From Mycolicibacterium sp. J2 (GTDB taxonomy: Bacteria > Actinomycetota > Actinomycetes > Mycobacteriales > Mycobacteriaceae), in the NCBI RefSeq assembly GCF_026240945.1, contig NZ_JAPFPY010000013.1:1-64000 (forward strand): a stretch of 64,000 nucleotides of DNA, in the 5' to 3' direction. Position 1 is the first letter of the stretch, and every line of letters starts with the position of its first letter. The translations under genes were made by a program, and so were the position numbers. The notes under the pieces were generated by a model, which was given only the letters and a program-made list of their open reading frames with translations, had not been told where the DNA came from and did no database searches. This document shows, in pieces, positions 8,035 to 19,007 of this stretch.

Positions 8035-9611
8035 CACTAGTTCTACGGTATGCGGCGCGCAGCGACCGCGGGCTGGTGCGCGCGAACAACGAGGACTCGG
8101 TGTACGCGGGTGCCCGGCTGTTGGCCTTGGCCGACGGCATGGGCGGCCATGCAGCGGGCGAGGTGGCCTCCCAGCTGGTGATCGCGGCGCTGGCCCACCT
8201 GGACGACGACGAGCCGGGCGGTGATCTGCTCAAGAAGCTCAACGACGCGGTGCACGAAGGTAACTCGGCCATCGCCGCACACGTCGAGGCCGACCCGGAA
8301 CTGGAGGGCATGGGCACCACGCTCACGGCGATCCTGTTCGCAGGTAGCCGACTGGGCCTGGTGCACATCGGCGACTCGCGCGGCTACCTGCTGCGCGACG
8401 GCGAGCTGACCCAGATCACCAAGGACGACACCTTCGTCCAGACCCTGGTGGACGAGGGCCGCATCACCGCCGAGGAGGCCCACAGCCATCCGCAGCGCTC
8501 GCTCATCATGCGCGCCCTCACCGGCCACGAGGTGGAGCCCACCCTGATCGTGCGGGAGGCCCGCGTCGGTGACCGGTATCTGCTGTGCTCGGACGGACTC
8601 TCCGATCCGGTCAGCCACGACACCATCCACGAGGCCCTGCAGATACCCGATGTGGTGGACAGCGCAGACCGGCTCATCGAGCTGGCCTTGCGCGGCGGGG
8701 GTCCGGACAACGTCACCGTGGTGGTGGCCGACGTCGTCGACTACGACTACGGCCAGACCCAGCCGATCCTGGCCGGGGCGGTATCCGGGGAGGACGACGA
8801 CACCCTCCCCCCTAATACCGCGGCGGGGCGGGCATCAGCGTTCAATCCCCGCCGCATCGCCCCGAAAAGGGTTGTGACGCAACAGGAGGAACTCCCAAAA
8901 GCACACCGCTCCAAGCGGCGTCTGGTGATAGCGGGAGTCGTGGTGTTGTTGGTCGTGCTGGCCGGCTTGGCGGTCGCACGGGAGATCATCCGCAACAACT
9001 ATTACGTCGGTGAGCGCGACGGCACCGTTTCGATCATGCGCGGCGTGCAGGGCTCCTTTCTGGGCATGGCCCTGCAGGAGCCGTTTCTGGTGGGCTGCCT
9101 GAATCCACGAAACGAGTTGTCGCTCATCAGTTTTGGCCAGTCCAAGGACAACCTGAACTGTGAACTGTTCGGCGTCGACGACATCCGCGAATCCGAACGC
9201 GCCCAGGTGACGGCGGGCCTACCCGCGGGCACCCTGGACGACGCGATCAACCAGATCAACGAATTGGTCCGCAGCTCACTGCTGCCGATCTGCGCCCCGC
9301 CTGCCCCCGCGCCCAAGCCCACGCCCAGACCCGCCCCGGCACCGGCCACCTCGCCCGCTCCGGCAACCACCACACCCGGGGCGGCAGCACCCAGCACGAC
9401 GGGCACCTCGCCGGCGCCCGCGCCGACGTCAGCGCCCGCCCCGCCCACCTCCGCGGCTGTCCCCGCGACTCCCGCTGGGTCTCCCCCGCCCGCCACCGCG
9501 CCTCCCGCATCCACCCCTGGTACTCCCCCGCCCACTACCCAGGCACCGACCGTCACGGCCCTGCCTCCCTCACCGCCGGAGCCGGGCACCACCTGCCGGA
9601 CGGCGTCATGA
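8031..9611 (+). CDS. pstP: PP2C-family Ser/Thr phosphatase PstP
   Basis: 526 aa, GTG start within the fhaB stop. The PP2C catalytic domain spans about 1-240, with the metal-binding motifs NNEDS, DGMGGH, GTTL, HIGDSR, CSDGLSD and GGPDNVTVVV. A basic juxtamembrane stretch, one transmembrane helix (about 297-318) and an extracellular domain follow. The tail is a Pro/Ala/Thr-rich stretch of about 100 residues. PstP reverses PknA and PknB phosphorylation and is encoded in the same operon. The 3' end overlaps the rodA ATG. Confidence 0.96.
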   Translation: MTLVLRYAARSDRGLVRANNEDSVYAGARLLALADGMGGHAAGEVASQLVIAALAHLDDDEPGGDLLKKLNDAVHEGNSAIAAHVEADPELEGMGTTLTAILFAGSRLGLVHIGDSRGYLLRDGELTQITKDDTFVQTLVDEGRITAEEAHSHPQRSLIMRALTGHEVEPTLIVREARVGDRYLLCSDGLSDPVSHDTIHEALQIPDVVDSADRLIELALRGGGPDNVTVVVADVVDYDYGQTQPILAGAVSGEDDDTLPPNTAAGRASAFNPRRIAPKRVVTQQEELPKAHRSKRRLVIAGVVVLLVVLAGLAVAREIIRNNYYVGERDGTVSIMRGVQGSFLGMALQEPFLVGCLNPRNELSLISFGQSKDNLNCELFGVDDIRESERAQVTAGLPAGTLDDAINQINELVRSSLLPICAPPAPAPKPTPRPAPAPATSPAPATTTPGAAAPSTTGTSPAPAPTSAPAPPTSAAVPATPAGSPPPATAPPASTPGTPPPTTQAPTVTALPPSPPEPGTTCRTAS

Positions 9612-11017
9612 CCACCGCCCCCCAGTCGCCCGTCGCCGTCACACCGCCGCTACCCAACCGGCGCAACGCCGAACTGGGATTGTTGGGCTTCGCCGCCGCC
9701 ATCACCACCGTGGCCCTGTTGATCGTCGAGGCCAACCAAGAACAGGGCCTGAGCTGGGATCTGCTGCAGTACACGGTGGCCTACCTGGCGCTGTTCAGCG
9801 GGGCACACCTGGCCATCCGTCGGTTCGCGCCGTACGCCGACCCGCTGCTGCTACCGGTGGTCGCCCTGCTGAATGGGTTGGGGCTGGTCATGATTCACCG
9901 CCTCGACCTGGCCGCGGCGCCGCTGAACCAGGACAGCCCGACCGCCAACCAGCAGATGTTGTGGACACTGGTCGGCGTCATCGCGTTTTCGGTGATCGTG
10001 ATCGCCGTGCCCGATCACCGGGTGCTGGCCCGGTACGGCTACCTCTGCGGCCTCACCGGCCTTGCGCTGCTTGTCATCCCGGCGCTGCTTCCCGCCCGGT
10101 TCTCCGAACAGAACGGCGCCAAGATCTGGATCCAGTTCCCGGGCTTCTCCATCCAGCCCGCGGAATTCTCCAAGATCCTGCTGCTGATCTTCTTCTCCGC
10201 CGTCCTGGTGGACAAACGCGAACTGTTCATCAGCGCCGGAAAACACGTGCTGGGAATGGATCTCCCGCGCCCGCGTGACCTGGCCCCCCTGCTGGTGGCC
10301 TGGGTCGCCTCGGTCGGGGTGATGGTGTTCGAAAAAGACCTCGGCACCTCGCTGCTGCTGTACGCGTCGTTTCTGGTGCTGGTCTACGTGGCCACCGGAC
10401 GGCTGTCCTGGGTGCTCATCGGCCTCGGCTTGTTCGCCGTGGGAAGCGTTGTGGCATATCACCTCTTCGGGCATGTCCGGGTTCGGGTGCAGAACTGGAT
10501 CGACCCGTTCGCCGATCCGGACGGCGCCGGCTTCCAGATGGTGCAGTCGCTGTTCAGCTTCGCCACCGGCGGCATCTTCGGCACCGGGCTCGGCAACGGC
10601 CAACCGGGCACCGTGCCCGCCGCCTCAACGGATTTCATCATCGCCGCCGTCGGTGAAGAACTCGGCCTGGTGGGGCTGGCCGGCGTGCTGATGCTCTACA
10701 CGATCGTCGTGATCCGCGGGTTACGCACCGCGATCGCCGTGCGCGACAGCTTCGGCAAGCTGCTGGCCGCCGGGCTGGCCTCCACGCTGGGCATCCAGCT
10801 GTTCATCGTCGTGGGCGGGGTGACCAAGCTGATCCCGCTGACCGGGCTGACCACACCGTGGATGTCTTACGGCGGTTCGTCATTGGTGGCCAACTACATC
10901 CTGCTGGCCATCCTGGTGCGCATCTCGCACGCCGCGCGCCGGCCCATCACCACCGGCCGCGGACCCAATCCGAGCCCGATCGCATCGGCCAGCACCGAGG
11001 TGATCTCGAAAGCATGA
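9608..11017 (+). CDS. rodA: SEDS peptidoglycan glycosyltransferase RodA
   Basis: 469 aa, highly hydrophobic with about 10-12 transmembrane segments. Its SEDS signatures include FQMVQSLFSFATGGIFGTGLG and the C-terminal TTPWMSYGGSS. SEDS proteins polymerise lipid II together with a class B PBP. The partner pbpA follows immediately, with an ATGA overlap. Its position between pstP and pbpA is invariant in mycobacteria. It acts in the plasma membrane during cell elongation. Confidence 0.96.
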   Translation: MTTAPQSPVAVTPPLPNRRNAELGLLGFAAAITTVALLIVEANQEQGLSWDLLQYTVAYLALFSGAHLAIRRFAPYADPLLLPVVALLNGLGLVMIHRLDLAAAPLNQDSPTANQQMLWTLVGVIAFSVIVIAVPDHRVLARYGYLCGLTGLALLVIPALLPARFSEQNGAKIWIQFPGFSIQPAEFSKILLLIFFSAVLVDKRELFISAGKHVLGMDLPRPRDLAPLLVAWVASVGVMVFEKDLGTSLLLYASFLVLVYVATGRLSWVLIGLGLFAVGSVVAYHLFGHVRVRVQNWIDPFADPDGAGFQMVQSLFSFATGGIFGTGLGNGQPGTVPAASTDFIIAAVGEELGLVGLAGVLMLYTIVVIRGLRTAIAVRDSFGKLLAAGLASTLGIQLFIVVGGVTKLIPLTGLTTPWMSYGGSSLVANYILLAILVRISHAARRPITTGRGPNPSPIASASTEVISKA

Positions 11018-12489
11018 ACACCGCGCTGCGCCGCCTATCCGTCACGATCATGGTGCTGATCGTGCTGCTTCTCGCCAACGCCACCTTCACCCAAGTCTTC
11101 GCCGCCGACGCGTACCGCGCCGACCCTCGCAACCAGCGGGTGCTGCTCGACGAATACTCGCGCCAGCGCGGCCAAATCTCGGCCGGCGGCCAGCTGCTTG
11201 CCTACTCGGTCTCGACCAACGGCCGCTTCCGCTTCCTGCGGGTCTACCCCAACCCGCAGACCTACGCCCCGGTCACCGGCTTCTACTCGCTGCAGTACTC
11301 GAGCACCGGTCTGGAGCGGGCCGAGGACGCCATCCTCAACGGTTCGGACGAGCGGCTGTTCGGGCGGCGGCTGGCCGACTTCTTCACCGGCCGCGATCCC
11401 CGCGGCGGCAATGTCTCGACCACCATCAACCCGCAGGTGCAGCAGGCCGCCTGGGACGCCATGCAGCGCGGCTGCGACGGTGCCTGCAAGGGCGCGGTGG
11501 TGGCGCTGGAACCGTCCACCGGCAAGATCCTTGCCATGGTGTCCGCCCCGTCGTACGACCCCAACGAGCTGGCCAGCCACGACGGCAGCGAGCAGTCCGC
11601 CGCCTGGCAGAAGCTCCGCGACAACCCGGACAACCCGCTGGTGAACCGCGCCATCGCCGAGACATACCCCCCGGGGTCGACATTCAAGGTGATCACCACC
11701 GCGGCTGCGCTGCAGGCCGGCACCACCCCGGACACCCCGCTGACGGCGGCCCCCCGCATTCAGCTGCCGAACAGCACCGCAACGTTGGAGAACTACGGCG
11801 GGTCCACCTGCGGCAACGGCCCGACCGCGACGCTGCGTGAAGCGTTCGCGCGGTCCTGCAACACCGCCTTCGTCCAGCTCGGGATCGACACCGGCGCTGA
11901 TCGGCTGCGCGGGGCCGCACGCGCGTTCGGCCTCGACGACGCCCCTATCCAGATCCCCCTGCAGGTGGCCGATTCCACCGTCGGCCCGATCGACGACGCC
12001 GCCGCGCTGGGCATGTCGAGCATCGGACAGAAGGACGTCGCGATGACACCCTTGCAGAACGCGATGGTGGCGGCCACCATCGCCAATGACGGCGTCACCA
12101 TGACGCCTTACCTCGTCGATGGCCTCAAGGGCCCTGACCTCTCGAATATCGCCACCACCGCCCCGCAGGAGCTGCGGCGGGCAGTGTCACCGCAGGTCGC
12201 GGCTACACTTACTGATCTGATGGTGGGCGCCGAGCAGGTGACACAGCAGAAGGGAGCCATCGCCGGCGTGCAGATCGCATCGAAGACGGGCACCGCCGAA
12301 CACGGAACGGATCCCCGCAACACCCCGCCCCATGCCTGGTACATCGCGTTCGCACCGGCTCAGGCCCCCAAGGTCGCCGTCGCCGTGCTTGTGGAGAATG
12401 GTGGGGACCGATTGTCCGCCACCGGCGGCGCGGTGGCCGCCCCGATCGGGCGAGCGACCATCGCCGCTGCCCTGCGGGAGGCATCATGA
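11014..12489 (+). CDS. pbpA: class B penicillin-binding protein PbpA (D,D-transpeptidase)
   Basis: 491 aa from the ATG at 11014, which overlaps the rodA stop. An N-terminal membrane anchor (about 7-30) is followed by the transpeptidase domain with all three active-site motifs: S222-T-F-K, S281-C-N and K424-T-G. The numbering agrees with M. tuberculosis PbpA. It cross-links septal and elongation peptidoglycan with RodA and is a reported PknB substrate. The stop overlaps the start of pknA. Confidence 0.96.
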   Translation: MNTALRRLSVTIMVLIVLLLANATFTQVFAADAYRADPRNQRVLLDEYSRQRGQISAGGQLLAYSVSTNGRFRFLRVYPNPQTYAPVTGFYSLQYSSTGLERAEDAILNGSDERLFGRRLADFFTGRDPRGGNVSTTINPQVQQAAWDAMQRGCDGACKGAVVALEPSTGKILAMVSAPSYDPNELASHDGSEQSAAWQKLRDNPDNPLVNRAIAETYPPGSTFKVITTAAALQAGTTPDTPLTAAPRIQLPNSTATLENYGGSTCGNGPTATLREAFARSCNTAFVQLGIDTGADRLRGAARAFGLDDAPIQIPLQVADSTVGPIDDAAALGMSSIGQKDVAMTPLQNAMVAATIANDGVTMTPYLVDGLKGPDLSNIATTAPQELRRAVSPQVAATLTDLMVGAEQVTQQKGAIAGVQIASKTGTAEHGTDPRNTPPHAWYIAFAPAQAPKVAVAVLVENGGDRLSATGGAVAAPIGRATIAAALREAS

Positions 12490-13679
12490 CGGCCCGGGTG
12501 GGTGTGACGCTGTCCGGACGGTACCGGCTGCAGCGTCTGATCGCGACCGGCGGCATGGGCCAGGTGTGGGAAGGGCTGGACACCCGGCTCGGCCGCCAGG
12601 TGGCCATCAAGGTGCTCAAGGCCGAGTTCTCCACCGACGCCGAGTTCGTCGACCGGTTCCGTGGCGAGGCCCGCACCGTCGCCATGCTCAACCATCCCGG
12701 CATCGCCAGCGTCTATGACTACGGCGAGACCGAACTGGAGGCAGGTGAGGGCCGCACCGCCTATCTGGTGATGGAACTCGTCAACGGTGAACCGCTGAAC
12801 TCCGTCATCAAACGCACCGGACGGTTGTCGCTGCGCCACGCGCTGGACATGCTCGAGCAGACCGGTCGCGCCCTGCAGGTCGCGCACACCGCCGGACTGG
12901 TGCACCGCGACGTCAAACCCGGCAACATCCTGATCACCCCGACCGGGCAGGTGAAGCTGACCGACTTCGGGATCGCCAAGGCGGTCGACGCCGCCCCGGT
13001 GACCCAGACCGGCATGGTGATGGGCACGGCGCAGTACATCGCGCCGGAGCAGGCGCTGGGCCGCGACGCCACCGCCGCCAGCGACGTGTACTCGCTGGGA
13101 GTCGTTGGCTACGAATCACTTTCGGGAAAGCGGCCGTTCACCGGGGACGGTGCGCTGACGGTCGCGATGAAGCACATCAAGGAGCAGCCCGCCCCGCTGC
13201 CTGCCGACCTGCCGCCCAACGTGCGGGAGCTCATCGAGATCACCCTGGCCAAGGAGCCCAACCACCGGTACCGCTCCGGCGGCCCGTTCGCCGACGCCGT
13301 CGCGGCGGTGCGCGCCGGCCGGCGCCCACCCCGGCCCAACCATGCGCCCACCATCGGCCGCGCCACGCCGGCGGCCATTCCGTCGACCACCCAGGTCCGG
13401 GCCGCCGCTGCCGCCGAGTACCGGCCACCGGCCACCGCCGCGCGGCCCCGCCCGGCTGCCGGCAGCCACCGCACGCCGCCGCCGCGGCGCACCTTCTCAC
13501 CCGGTCAGCGGGCCTTGCTGTGGGCCGCCGGTGTGCTCGGCGCACTGGCCATCATCATCGCCGTGCTGATCGTGTTGAACGCGCAGGACAAGAAGGACCG
13601 CCCGGTGCAGCAGCAGACCTCGACCAGCACCACGGTCATCGGCGTGCCGCCGTCCTCGCCGCCCGGTGGGTCCCCGTGA
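12486..13679 (+). CDS. pknA: Ser/Thr protein kinase PknA
   Basis: 397 aa. The kinase domain (about 12-270) has a glycine-rich loop, ATP-binding Lys42, HRD with catalytic Asp142, DFG, and a threonine-bearing activation loop ([13 protein letters not shown]). A Pro/Ala-rich juxtamembrane region precedes one transmembrane helix (about 343-366). The outer tail is short and has no sensor domain. PknA controls cell shape and division and is phosphorylated with PknB. The GTG of pknB overlaps its TGA. Confidence 0.96.
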   Translation: MTARVGVTLSGRYRLQRLIATGGMGQVWEGLDTRLGRQVAIKVLKAEFSTDAEFVDRFRGEARTVAMLNHPGIASVYDYGETELEAGEGRTAYLVMELVNGEPLNSVIKRTGRLSLRHALDMLEQTGRALQVAHTAGLVHRDVKPGNILITPTGQVKLTDFGIAKAVDAAPVTQTGMVMGTAQYIAPEQALGRDATAASDVYSLGVVGYESLSGKRPFTGDGALTVAMKHIKEQPAPLPADLPPNVRELIEITLAKEPNHRYRSGGPFADAVAAVRAGRRPPRPNHAPTIGRATPAAIPSTTQVRAAAAAEYRPPATAARPRPAAGSHRTPPPRRTFSPGQRALLWAAGVLGALAIIIAVLIVLNAQDKKDRPVQQQTSTSTTVIGVPPSSPPGGSP

Positions 13680-15550
13680 CCACGCCCCAACACCTCTCGG
13701 ACCGCTACGAGCTGGGTGAGATCCTCGGCTTCGGCGGGATGTCGGAGGTTCACATCGCGCGTGATGTGCGCCTACACCGCGACGTCGCAGTCAAGGTGCT
13801 GCGCGCGGACCTGGCGCGCGACCCCAGCTTCTATCTACGGTTCCGCCGGGAGGCGCAGAACGCGGCCGCGCTCAATCATCCGGCCATCGTGGCCGTCTAC
13901 GACACCGGCGAGGCCGAGACCCCCAACGGGCCGCTGCCCTACATCGTCATGGAGTACGTCGACGGCGTCACGCTGCGCGACATCGTGCACACCGACGGTC
14001 CGATGGAGCCCAAGCGGGCCATCGAGATCATCGCCGACGCCTGCCAGGCCCTGAACTTCAGCCACCAGCACGGCATCATCCACCGCGACGTCAAGCCCGC
14101 GAACATCATGATCAGCAACAGCGGCGCGGTGAAGGTGATGGACTTCGGCATCGCCCGCGCGCTGGCCGACGTCGGCAACAGCGTCACCCAGACGGCCGCA
14201 GTGATCGGCACCGCCCAGTATCTGTCGCCCGAGCAGGCCCGCGGTGAGCCGGTGGACGCCCGCTCCGACGTGTACTCACTCGGTTGCGTCCTCTACGAAA
14301 TCCTCACCGGTGAGCCACCTTTCGTCGGTGATTCGCCGGTGGCGGTGGCGTACCAGCATGTCCGTGAGGACGCGGATCCGCCGTCCAAGCGGCACGCGGG
14401 AATCTCGCCGGAACTCGACGCGGTGGTGCTCAAGGCGCTGACCAAGAACCCGGAGAATCGGTATCAGAGTGCAGCCGAGATGCGCACCGACCTGATTCGG
14501 GTGCACAGCGGCGAGGCGCCCGAGGCCCCCAAGGTGCTGACCGACGCCGAGCGCACCCACATCCTGACCGCACCCCAGCCGCACGCGCGGGCACTGCCGA
14601 CCGAACACATCCCGGCCGCCGGCGGGTACGCCCCACCTGGCAACAGCGGGTCGGTGGGCCGCTGGCTGATCGCGGTCGCGGTGCTGGCGGTGCTGACCGT
14701 GGTGGTGACCATCGCAATCAACGCGATCGGTGGCAAACCGCGCGATGTGCAGGTGCCCGACGTGTCCGGGCAGGCCTCGGCCGATGCCATCGCCGCGCTG
14801 CAGAACCGTGGCTTCAAGACCAATATCGCGCGCAACCCGGACTCGAAGGTGCCGCCGGACCACGTCATCGGCACCGACCCGAGCGCCAGCGCCTCGGTGA
14901 GCGCCGGAGACGAGATCACCGTCAACGTGTCGACCGGGCCCGAGCAGCGCGAGGTGCCCGACGTGTCCGGCCTGAGCTATGCCGACGCGGTCCGCAAGCT
15001 CACCTCGGCCGGGTTCGGCAAGTTCAAGCAGGCGCCGTCGTCCTCGGCGCCCGAGCTCAAGGACCGGGTGGTCAGCACCGTGCCGCCGGCCAACTCGACA
15101 TCGGCGATCACCAACGAGATCACCGTCGTGGTGGGCACCGGACCGCAGACCAAGGCGGTCCCCGACGTCACCGGCCAGCCCGAACAGGGAGCGCGGAACA
15201 ACCTGCAGATCCTGGGCTTCACCGCCGTGCTCACGGCCCCGATCGCCAGCCCGCGCCCGGCGGGGGAGGTGGTGGCCACCGACCCGGTCGCCGGCACCGT
15301 GGTGCCGCTGGACGCACCGATCACGCTGAAGGTGTCCCTGGGCAATCAGTTCGTGATGCCCAACCTGGTGGGCCAGTTCTGGGTGGACGCCGAGCCGAAT
15401 CTGCGGGCACTGGGCTGGACCGGTGTGCTGATCAAGGGCGCCAACGTGGACAACAGCGGGCTGCGGTCCAATGCGGTGGTGACCCAGAGTCCGGCGCCGG
15501 GGAGCGGCGTGGGCTACGGCGACTCGATCACGCTGAGCTTCGCGTCGTAG
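13676..15550 (+). CDS. pknB: PASTA-domain Ser/Thr protein kinase PknB
   Basis: 624 aa from the GTG at 13676, coupled to pknA. Kinase domain: Lys40, HRD with Asp138, DFG, and the activation segment [13 protein letters not shown] with the autophosphorylated threonines. A transmembrane helix (about 326-349) leads to four extracellular PASTA repeats starting with VPDVSGQ, VPDVSGL, VPDVTGQ and MPNLVGQ. These are known to sense muropeptides or lipid II. PknB phosphorylates CwlM, MurJ, PbpA, FhaB and others, several of which are encoded in this window. It is the last gene of the coupled operon and converges on the trpG-type gene after 8 nt. Confidence 0.97.
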   Translation: MTTPQHLSDRYELGEILGFGGMSEVHIARDVRLHRDVAVKVLRADLARDPSFYLRFRREAQNAAALNHPAIVAVYDTGEAETPNGPLPYIVMEYVDGVTLRDIVHTDGPMEPKRAIEIIADACQALNFSHQHGIIHRDVKPANIMISNSGAVKVMDFGIARALADVGNSVTQTAAVIGTAQYLSPEQARGEPVDARSDVYSLGCVLYEILTGEPPFVGDSPVAVAYQHVREDADPPSKRHAGISPELDAVVLKALTKNPENRYQSAAEMRTDLIRVHSGEAPEAPKVLTDAERTHILTAPQPHARALPTEHIPAAGGYAPPGNSGSVGRWLIAVAVLAVLTVVVTIAINAIGGKPRDVQVPDVSGQASADAIAALQNRGFKTNIARNPDSKVPPDHVIGTDPSASASVSAGDEITVNVSTGPEQREVPDVSGLSYADAVRKLTSAGFGKFKQAPSSSAPELKDRVVSTVPPANSTSAITNEITVVVGTGPQTKAVPDVTGQPEQGARNNLQILGFTAVLTAPIASPRPAGEVVATDPVAGTVVPLDAPITLKVSLGNQFVMPNLVGQFWVDAEPNLRALGWTGVLIKGANVDNSGLRSNAVVTQSPAPGSGVGYGDSITLSFAS

Positions 15551-15558
15551 CGACCGGC

Positions 15559-16218
15559 TCAGCCGACTGTCGTCGCGGCCGCCACGGTATCGGCGACTTC
15601 CTGCTCGAGGCGGCGGACCAACTGCTCGTCGGGGGCCTGACCGCAGAAGCCCAGCCAGTTGGCCAGCATCCGGTGCCCGCCCTCGGTGAGGATGGATTCC
15701 GGGTGGAACTGCACACCGTGGATGGGCAGCTCGGTATGCCGCACGGCCATGATGACGCCCGAGTCGGTGTGCCCGATGGCCTCCAGCACGTCGGGTTTGG
15801 TCTCCGGCAGGATGGTCAGCGAGTGGTACCGGGTGGCGGTGAAGGGATCCGGAAGGCCTTGCAGCACACCGACATCGGAGTGGTGCACCAGGCTGGTCTT
15901 ACCGTGTAACAGTTCCGGTGCGCGGTCCACGGTGCCCCCGAAGGCCACCCCGATGGCCTGGTGGCCCAGGCACACGCCCAGCAGCGCAGTGCCGGTTTCG
16001 GCCGCGGCGTGCACCAGCGGGATGGACGCCCCGGCGCGTTCCGGGGTGCCGGGGCCGGGGGAGAGCAGGATGCCGTCGAACTGCTCGGCGACGGCGCGTG
16101 GATCGGCCAGGCGCTCGTCGTCGTTGCGCCAGACCTGTGCGTGCACCCCGAGCTGACCCAGGTACTGGACCAGGTTGAACACGAAGCTGTCGTAGTTGTC
16201 GACGACCAGAACCTGCAT
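15559..16218 (-). CDS. trpG: glutamine amidotransferase (anthranilate / aminodeoxychorismate synthase component II)
   Basis: 219 aa, class I glutamine amidotransferase. The catalytic triad is Cys83 (GVCLGHQ), His172 and Glu174 (FHPES), and the oxyanion loop is LSPGPGTP. It supplies ammonia to a TrpE- or PabB-type synthase; none is nearby, so it may serve both tryptophan and folate pathways. The same gene (Rv0013) lies beside pknB in M. tuberculosis. The ATG start is conserved ([12 protein letters not shown]). Confidence 0.92.
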   Translation of the reverse strand: MQVLVVDNYDSFVFNLVQYLGQLGVHAQVWRNDDERLADPRAVAEQFDGILLSPGPGTPERAGASIPLVHAAAETGTALLGVCLGHQAIGVAFGGTVDRAPELLHGKTSLVHHSDVGVLQGLPDPFTATRYHSLTILPETKPDVLEAIGHTDSGVIMAVRHTELPIHGVQFHPESILTEGGHRMLANWLGFCGQAPDEQLVRRLEQEVADTVAAATTVG

Positions 16219-16248
16219 GCGACCAGGCTACTGCGACGAACCAACCGG

Positions 16249-17046
16249 TTAATACCCGAGCGGCCCGGCCGGCTTGGCGTACTTCATCCGGACCGGCGCG
16301 GTATATCCGGCCAGCTCCACCGACGGTTGCGCCACCTCGCTATACCCCAGCCCGAACCGCACGACGTACTGCTTGTAGAGCGTCACCAGCGGGGCGGCGG
16401 CCAACGCGGCCTGCATGGCCGGCACGTCACCGATCGCGGCGATGACATACGGCGGGCTGTAGGTGCGTCCGCCCAGCAGCAACGTGTTGCCGACGCAGCG
16501 CGGCACCGACGTGCCGATGATCCGCTGATCCTGGACCTGGATGCCGTCAGCGCCCGCACTCCACAGCGCGTTGAGGACGGCCACGATGTCCTGCTGGTGC
16601 ACCACCAGGTCGTCCGGTGCTGCGTCGCGCGGGAACCGGCCCTCCGCGTCGCGTTGCGCGTCGTTGAGCGTGATCACCAGCCCGGGCCCGCGTTCGGGGT
16701 TCAGCCCGGCCTGTTCGGCCAGCCGATCGGAGCGCGTGGTGATCGCGTGCAGGGCGGCGTCGGCGCCGGGGGAGCCGCCGTGGTGGTTGTCGATGGCGGT
16801 GACCAGCTGATCGCGCTGCGTCGTGAGCCGATCCACCCCGATCTGCGCCTCACGCACCAGGTCCACCAGCCGGGGGGCGTCGCTGCGCCGGATCTCGCCG
16901 CCGCCCGACACGCCATGGGTGGCCGCCAACAGCAGACCGGCGAGCAGACACACCACCGGCACGCCGAATCGCCAGGCCGAGCGCGGTCTCCCAGAATTCT
17001 CGGCGGGGGCGGACGCTGCGTTAGGCTCAGTGGTCAATGCCGGCAT
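16249..17046 (-). CDS. DUF881 membrane-anchored protein (Rv0012-like)
   Basis: About 265 aa from the ATG at 17046; further upstream the frame runs antisense to crgA and is unlikely to be translated. A TTG three codons later is an alternative start. One transmembrane helix (about 25-45, [16 protein letters not shown]) is followed by an extracytoplasmic DUF881 region with an N-terminal helical stretch. DUF881 proteins cluster with division genes in actinobacteria. The gene is divergent from crgA, with 39 nt between starts, so a shared promoter region and a division-related role are plausible but unproven. Confidence 0.85.
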   Translation of the reverse strand: MPALTTEPNAASAPAENSGRPRSAWRFGVPVVCLLAGLLLAATHGVSGGGEIRRSDAPRLVDLVREAQIGVDRLTTQRDQLVTAIDNHHGGSPGADAALHAITTRSDRLAEQAGLNPERGPGLVITLNDAQRDAEGRFPRDAAPDDLVVHQQDIVAVLNALWSAGADGIQVQDQRIIGTSVPRCVGNTLLLGGRTYSPPYVIAAIGDVPAMQAALAAAPLVTLYKQYVVRFGLGYSEVAQPSVELAGYTAPVRMKYAKPAGPLGY

Positions 17047-17085
17047 CCCATCCGGCCACGTGTTCCATCGTCTCCAAAGGTAACC

Positions 17086-17367
17086 ATGCCCAAGTCCAAA
17101 GTTCGCAAGAAGAACGACTTCACCATCAACCCGGTGAGCCGGACCCCGGTGAAGGTGAAGGCCGGGCCGTCGAGCGTGTGGTTCGTGGTGCTGTTCGTGG
17201 GGTTGATGCTGATCGGGCTGTTCTGGCTGCTGGTGTTCCAGCTGGGCGCCACCGGCCTGAACGCTCCCACATGGCTGCATTGGATGGCCGACCTGGGCCC
17301 GTGGAACTACGCGATCGCCTTTGCTTTCATGATCACAGGGTTGTTGCTCACCATGCGGTGGCGCTGA
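17086..17367 (+). CDS. crgA: cell division protein CrgA
   Basis: 93 aa, the usual mycobacterial length. A basic cytoplasmic N-terminus ([13 protein letters not shown]) is followed by two transmembrane helices (about 30-52 and 70-90) separated by a short loop. CrgA bridges FtsZ, FtsQ, FtsI and CwsA at the septum. The ATG at 17086 follows AAAGGTAACC. cwsA, encoding a known partner, lies at 18677. Confidence 0.95.
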   Translation: MPKSKVRKKNDFTINPVSRTPVKVKAGPSSVWFVVLFVGLMLIGLFWLLVFQLGATGLNAPTWLHWMADLGPWNYAIAFAFMITGLLLTMRWR

Positions 17368-17438
17368 GGCGACACTCCGCCGGAATGAATTCATTTTGGC
17401 TTCGATCTGTTACCCAGCTGGCTACCGCGGCGTCACCC

Positions 17439-17456
17439 AATCACAACGTTGTGATT
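17439..17456. promoter_or_regulatory. 18-bp perfect palindrome, candidate operator
   Basis: AATCACAACGTTGTGATT is self-complementary across all 18 bases, in the crgA to PH-domain-gene gap about 67 nt before the latter's ATG. Such symmetry suits a dimeric transcription factor. It is unlikely to be a terminator because no loop or T-tract exists. No known mycobacterial regulator site was recognised. Confidence 0.55.
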
Positions 17457-17457
17457 C

Positions 17458-17472
17458 ATCCCCATTGGGGAT
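17458..17472. promoter_or_regulatory. second inverted repeat ATCCCCA-T-TGGGGAT
   Basis: Two perfect 7-base arms around one central base, starting one base after the 18-bp palindrome and on the same helical face at about 1.6 turns centre to centre. It ends six bases before a perfect DnaA box. Together they form a compact operator-like array. Confidence 0.5.
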
Positions 17473-17478
17473 AGCGCC

Positions 17479-17487
17479 TGTGGATAA
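17479..17487. promoter_or_regulatory. isolated perfect DnaA box
   Basis: TGTGGATAA is the exact complement of TTATCCACA, the strong DnaA box, about 13 kb from oriC and directly beside the inverted-repeat array. It could place the PH-domain gene under DnaA control or be chance; its perfect match and intergenic position favour function. Confidence 0.5.
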
Positions 17488-17522
17488 CTGCAAACCCCGC
17501 GGTAGGACCAGGTTCTGAGGCC

Positions 17523-17939
17523 ATGCAGCAAACAATGTGGGGGCCTAAGCCCGCCGGGATTCTCGGCATCGGATTCGCCGGCCTCGTGATGGCCGTAGCC
17601 GTTGTGACTGTGGTCACAGACGGTCCCGGACGTGTTCTGGGCGGCGTTGCCGCGGCGGGGTTGCTGGCCTTTGCAACGATGTCGTGGGTGAGCCGGCCGA
17701 AGCTGGCAATCTCCGGTGAGGGTGTCGTCGTCCGCGGTTGGTGGCGCAGCCGGACGTTGCGCCGGGGCGATATCGCGACCGTCCGGATCACCGAATTCCG
17801 CCGGCTGGCCCGCAAGGTCCGGCTACTGGAGATCGACACCGCCGACGATCGGCTCTACGTGTTCACCCGCTGGGATCTGGGCACCAGCCCGCTGGACGTG
17901 CTCGACGCACTCACCGATGCCGGGTACGCGGGCCGCTGA
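17523..17939 (+). CDS. PH domain-containing membrane protein (Rv0010c-like)
   Basis: 138 aa. Two adjacent N-terminal transmembrane helices (about 12-32 and 38-55) are followed by a cytoplasmic bacterial PH-like domain (about 60-130, from PKLAISGEGVVVRGWW). The length and position match Rv0010c. Function is unknown; the neighbours crgA, cwsA and DUF881 suggest an envelope or division role. Its upstream region holds two inverted repeats and a DnaA box. Confidence 0.85.
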   Translation: MQQTMWGPKPAGILGIGFAGLVMAVAVVTVVTDGPGRVLGGVAAAGLLAFATMSWVSRPKLAISGEGVVVRGWWRSRTLRRGDIATVRITEFRRLARKVRLLEIDTADDRLYVFTRWDLGTSPLDVLDALTDAGYAGR

Positions 17940-17958
17940 CCTGCCCGCCAACGCAAAA

Positions 17959-18005
17959 GTGCGGTCCCATACGCGACGCGCGAGGCGAGGCGTATGGAAC
18001 CGCAC
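17959..18005. terminator. bidirectional hairpin between convergent genes
   Basis: A long stem, GTGCGGT-CCCATACG paired with CGTATGG-AACCGCAC, encloses a G+C-rich loop (17959-18005). It sits between the stops of the convergent PH-domain gene and ppiA. No U-tract follows, as is common for mycobacterial terminators. Confidence 0.6.
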
Positions 18006-18017
18006 AAATGGTGAGGC

Positions 18018-18545
<528 letters not shown>

Positions 18546-18676
18546 GGATTGCAGTCTGCCATCCGGGCTTCCGGGCGCCTTTCGAGGCCCCTCCGGCACG
18601 CACCCCATACCGCGTCGGCAGGGTTTGGTGGCAGGCTGGGGAGGCGTTTTCCCGCCCGCCTGCGAAAGAGGTGCCC

Positions 18677-19003
18677 ATGAGTTCCAACACGGATGTCCGG
18701 CTGACGTCGGGACAACGGCTCGCGCGTGGTCTGAAGTACTCCGTGGTGGGCCCGGCGGACCTCACCAGGGGCGCCGTGGGCGTGGGTGTGAGCTCGGCGC
18801 TGTCGTCGGTGTCGTGGCTGGGGCGCAAGCTCCGCAAGGGGGAGGTGGTGCCCGAGCCGCGCCGGCGCAAGCCGCTGCTGTGGATCGCGATCGGGGCCGT
18901 GGTGCTCGCCGGCGGGGCCGCGACGTTCTCCATCGTGCGCCGCTCGACTCGCCCGGAGCCGTCCTCGCTGCCGCCCAGCGTCGAGGTCGCGCCCAAGCCG
19001 TAA
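18677..19003 (+). CDS. cwsA: cell wall synthesis protein CwsA
   Basis: 108 aa from the ATG at 18677, preceded by GAAAGAGGT. Cytoplasmic N-terminus ([23 protein letters not shown]), then one transmembrane helix (about 70-88, [17 protein letters not shown]) and a short Pro-rich outer tail. It matches Rv0008c in position and topology but is shorter (about 145 aa in M. tuberculosis). CwsA works with CrgA and Wag31 in pole and septum peptidoglycan synthesis. It converges on the next gene with a 4-nt gap. Confidence 0.85.
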   Translation: MSSNTDVRLTSGQRLARGLKYSVVGPADLTRGAVGVGVSSALSSVSWLGRKLRKGEVVPEPRRRKPLLWIAIGAVVLAGGAATFSIVRRSTRPEPSSLPPSVEVAPKP

Positions 19004-19007
19004 CGCG

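Noticed and set aside
17047..17394. 5' extension of the DUF881 gene across crgA
   Set aside because: The extension is antisense to the whole of crgA and reads as a His/Pro/Gln-rich shadow; the ATG at 17046 gives the expected family length.
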